Origin: Pseudomonas sp.
GTDB taxonomy: Bacteria > Pseudomonadota > Gammaproteobacteria > Pseudomonadales > Pseudomonadaceae
Reading direction: 5' to 3'
NCBI GenBank assembly: GCA_029240955.1
Contig: JARDZH010000148.1
Span: 1 to 6,032 of the forward strand
Length of the DNA: 6,032 nucleotides
Notes under the pieces: model-generated
Told to the model about the DNA's origin: nothing
Seen by the model: only the letters and a program-made list of their open reading frames with translations
Database searches by the model: none
Program-made: the position numbers and the translations under genes
Shown: positions 5,015 to 6,032 of the stretch, in pieces
Layout: the number at the start of each line of letters is the position of its first letter
How positions within the stretch are numbered: the first letter of the stretch is position 1

Positions 5015-5254
5015 ATGGCACGCAAGGAAATCAACGGTTTTGAAGTGGTCAGCGCAGTCATTCCGGGGGAGGGCAGTTACCGAGCAGCGGTCGCGATCAA
5101 AGCCATCGGCATGGGTGGTGCACCGCGGTTCTGCGCCATTCCGTCGGATCAGACGTTCAAGACCGCGCATGACGCCGACGTGGCAGCCGTTCGCGAACTG
5201 GAACGGCTGGTTGACGTCGATGCGGAAGGCGAGCCGGTCTGGGCTCAGGCCTGA
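5015..5254 (+). CDS. Uncharacterised 79-residue soluble protein
   Basis: The ATG at 5015 has AAGGAG seven bases upstream, a strong ribosome site, and codon use is Pseudomonas-like with GC-rich third positions. The product is small and soluble, with no signal peptide or membrane span. It begins MARKEINGFEVVSAVIPGEG, continues with YRAAVAIKAIGMGG and an acidic, helix-prone end (HDADVAAVRELERLVDVDAEGEP). The pattern suggests two or three strands followed by a helix. I cannot assign a family or function. It stands alone on the plus strand: divergent from the small membrane protein (148 bases apart) and convergent with the flavin reductase-like gene (10 bases between stops). No clear promoter was found; TAGAAT at about 4964-4969 could be a -10 box without a matching -35. 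Confidence 0.75.
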   Translation: MARKEINGFEVVSAVIPGEGSYRAAVAIKAIGMGGAPRFCAIPSDQTFKTAHDADVAAVRELERLVDVDAEGEPVWAQA

Positions 5255-5275
5255 CGAAAGCCGATCAGGCTTGAG
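5244..5275. terminator. Hairpin spanning both stop codons of the convergent gene pair
   Basis: Arms CTCAGGCCTGA (5244-5254) and TCAGGCTTGAG (5265-5275) pair over 11 positions with one G-T wobble, around a ten-base loop. Each arm contains the last codons and TGA of one of the two convergent genes. Neither strand has a T run after it, so it is at best an atypical bidirectional terminator, perhaps a 3' end stabiliser. Confidence 0.4.
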
Positions 5276-5888
5276 GGCGGAACATCTTGAACAAGCCTTG
5301 CGGCTCGATCTGGAAGTAATCAGCCGGGCCGCCGCCGCGCAGAATGGGCTCTGCAGCCGCCGTGTCGTAGATCCCGTCTTTGAGCAGCCATTTGGCGATA
5401 TGCACCGCCACGACTTCACCCAACACCAGCCAGCTTGGCACCAGCTCTTGATCGGCGCGTTGCAGCTGGATGATCTGCGACACCTTGCATTCGAACGAAA
5501 CAGGCGTTTCCAGCACCCGCGGCACGGACACGACGTGCGACGCCAGCGGCGTCAGATTCGCCAGTTCGAATTCACTCACCTCCGAAGCTACCGGGGCGCA
5601 GCTCTGGTTCATCGCTTCAGCCAGCGAGCGCGTCGCGAGATTCCAGACGAACTCTCCGGTCTGCTCGACATTATTGAGGCTGTCCTTGCGGCCGACGCTG
5701 CAGAAACCAATGATGGGCGGGACGTAGTTGAAAGCGTTGAAGAAACTGTACGGTGCCAGGTTGAGCTTGCCGTTCCGGTCCTGAGAGGAAATCCAGCCGA
5801 TAGGGCGAGGGCCTACGATGGCATTGAACGGGTCGTGCGGCAGGCCGTGCCCTTTGGATGGCTCGTAGGAGTGAATATCGTCTGACAT
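5265..5888 (-). CDS. Flavin reductase-like FMN-binding split-barrel protein
   Basis: Cytoplasmic flavoprotein of the flavin reductase-like domain family (PF01613, DIM6/NTAB type), 207 residues, the usual single-domain length. The ATG at 5888 is used because AGGAAG lies six bases upstream; the frame stays open for 13 more codons without a better ribosome site. Visible motifs are FNAIVGPRPIGWISS (21-35), the strand and turn NLAPYSFFNAFNYVPP (43-58) that lines the FMN pocket in relatives, GFCSVGRKDSLNNVEQTGEFVWNLAT (phosphate-binding region) and, later, LVLGEVVAVHI. Members reduce flavin with NAD(P)H for a partner monooxygenase or act as stand-alone FMN proteins; no partner monooxygenase is in the window, so the reaction is unassigned. 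It appears monocistronic, with a possible promoter upstream (TTGCCC, 19 bases, TATCTA on the minus strand). Confidence 0.9.
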   Translation of the reverse strand: MSDDIHSYEPSKGHGLPHDPFNAIVGPRPIGWISSQDRNGKLNLAPYSFFNAFNYVPPIIGFCSVGRKDSLNNVEQTGEFVWNLATRSLAEAMNQSCAPVASEVSEFELANLTPLASHVVSVPRVLETPVSFECKVSQIIQLQRADQELVPSWLVLGEVVAVHIAKWLLKDGIYDTAAAEPILRGGGPADYFQIEPQGLFKMFRPQA

Positions 5889-5964
5889 CGCTTGCTTCCT
5901 GTAGACCACAGATAGATAGGAGAACAAGCATATTGCTGGGCAATGCCCGCGTACGCCAGACCCA

Positions 5965-5998
5965 ATTTCAGTGGGCTCGAAATGCAGCCGCCTGAAAT
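5965..5998. other. Interrupted hairpin upstream of the flavin reductase-like gene
   Basis: ATTTCAG (5965-5971) pairs with CTGAAAT (5992-5998); inside, after a 2x2 mismatch, GGCT (5974-5977) pairs with AGCC (5986-5989) around an eight-base loop. It lies about 77 bases upstream of the gene start. It may be a terminator-like element of the gene to the right or an operator; there is no T run. Confidence 0.25.
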
Positions 5999-6003
5999 GA
6001 GCA

Positions 6004-6022
6004 AGCCCGGCATGGCCGGGCT
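6004..6022. terminator. GC-rich hairpin at the right edge, possible terminator of an off-window gene
   Basis: AGCCCGGC (6004-6011) and GCCGGGCT (6015-6022) form a perfect eight-base inverted repeat around ATG (in practice a seven-base stem with a five-base loop). AGCCCGGC-type stems commonly end genes in Pseudomonas. Read on the minus strand it is followed by TGCTCATTT, only weakly T-rich. The gene it would serve lies beyond base 6032. Confidence 0.45.
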
Positions 6023-6032
6023 CGGGAGGGAT

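Noticed and set aside
4931..5419. 162-codon minus-strand frame over the 79-residue gene
   Set aside because: No ribosome site or motif; it overlaps the end of the flavin reductase-like gene in a different frame.
4938..5885. 315-codon plus-strand frame across the 79-residue gene and the flavin reductase-like gene
   Set aside because: The minus strand carries clear flavin reductase motifs over most of it, and the 79-residue gene in another frame has the better ribosome site.

Overview
The window looks like chromosomal DNA of a Pseudomonas, most probably the P. syringae group. The main reason is the left edge. A MexA/TtgA-type efflux adaptor faces away from a TetR regulator that is nearly collinear with P. 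putida TtgR, and the gap between them carries an almost letter-for-letter TtgR-type operator. This is the layout known for pmeR-mexAB-oprM in P. syringae. GC-rich third codon positions and Pseudomonas-like small proteins elsewhere agree. The species call is inference.

Layout: (1) 1-602, minus: 5' part of mexA, cut by the window edge; mexB and oprM would lie further left. (2) 603-853: divergent control region with the mexA promoter, the PmeR operator and a palindrome at the probable mexA start point. (3) 854-1507, plus: pmeR. (4) 1508-1926: a mostly non-coding 419-base gap with small hairpins, a direct repeat and a possible 43-codon leader ORF (1803-1934). (5) 1927-3060, plus: a DUF3396/type VI immunity-family protein with no recognisable effector beside it. 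(6) 3073-4569, minus: a DHA2-type 14-helix MFS drug transporter, convergent with the immunity gene and only 12 bases from it. (7) 4696-4866, minus: a 56-residue single-span membrane protein with a CX4C motif. (8) 5015-5254, plus: a 79-residue conserved-looking protein of unknown role. (9) 5265-5888, minus: a flavin reductase-like FMN split-barrel protein, convergent with (8), both stop codons lying in one hairpin. (10) 5889-6032: its upstream region plus two hairpins at the right edge.

How the parts fit: PmeR should repress mexAB-oprM and itself from the shared operator until a ligand releases it, so the left third is a self-contained multidrug efflux switch. The MFS transporter is a second, unrelated efflux pump nearby. 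The most interesting observations are: an apparently orphan T6SS immunity gene with a translationally overlapping leader ORF; several changes in PmeR at positions that line the TtgR ligand pocket; and three near-matches to the SlyA/MarR consensus TTAGCAAGCTAA, one in each of the three intergenic regions that precede mexA, the immunity gene and the MFS gene. No tRNA, rRNA, CRISPR array, insertion sequence or replication origin was seen.
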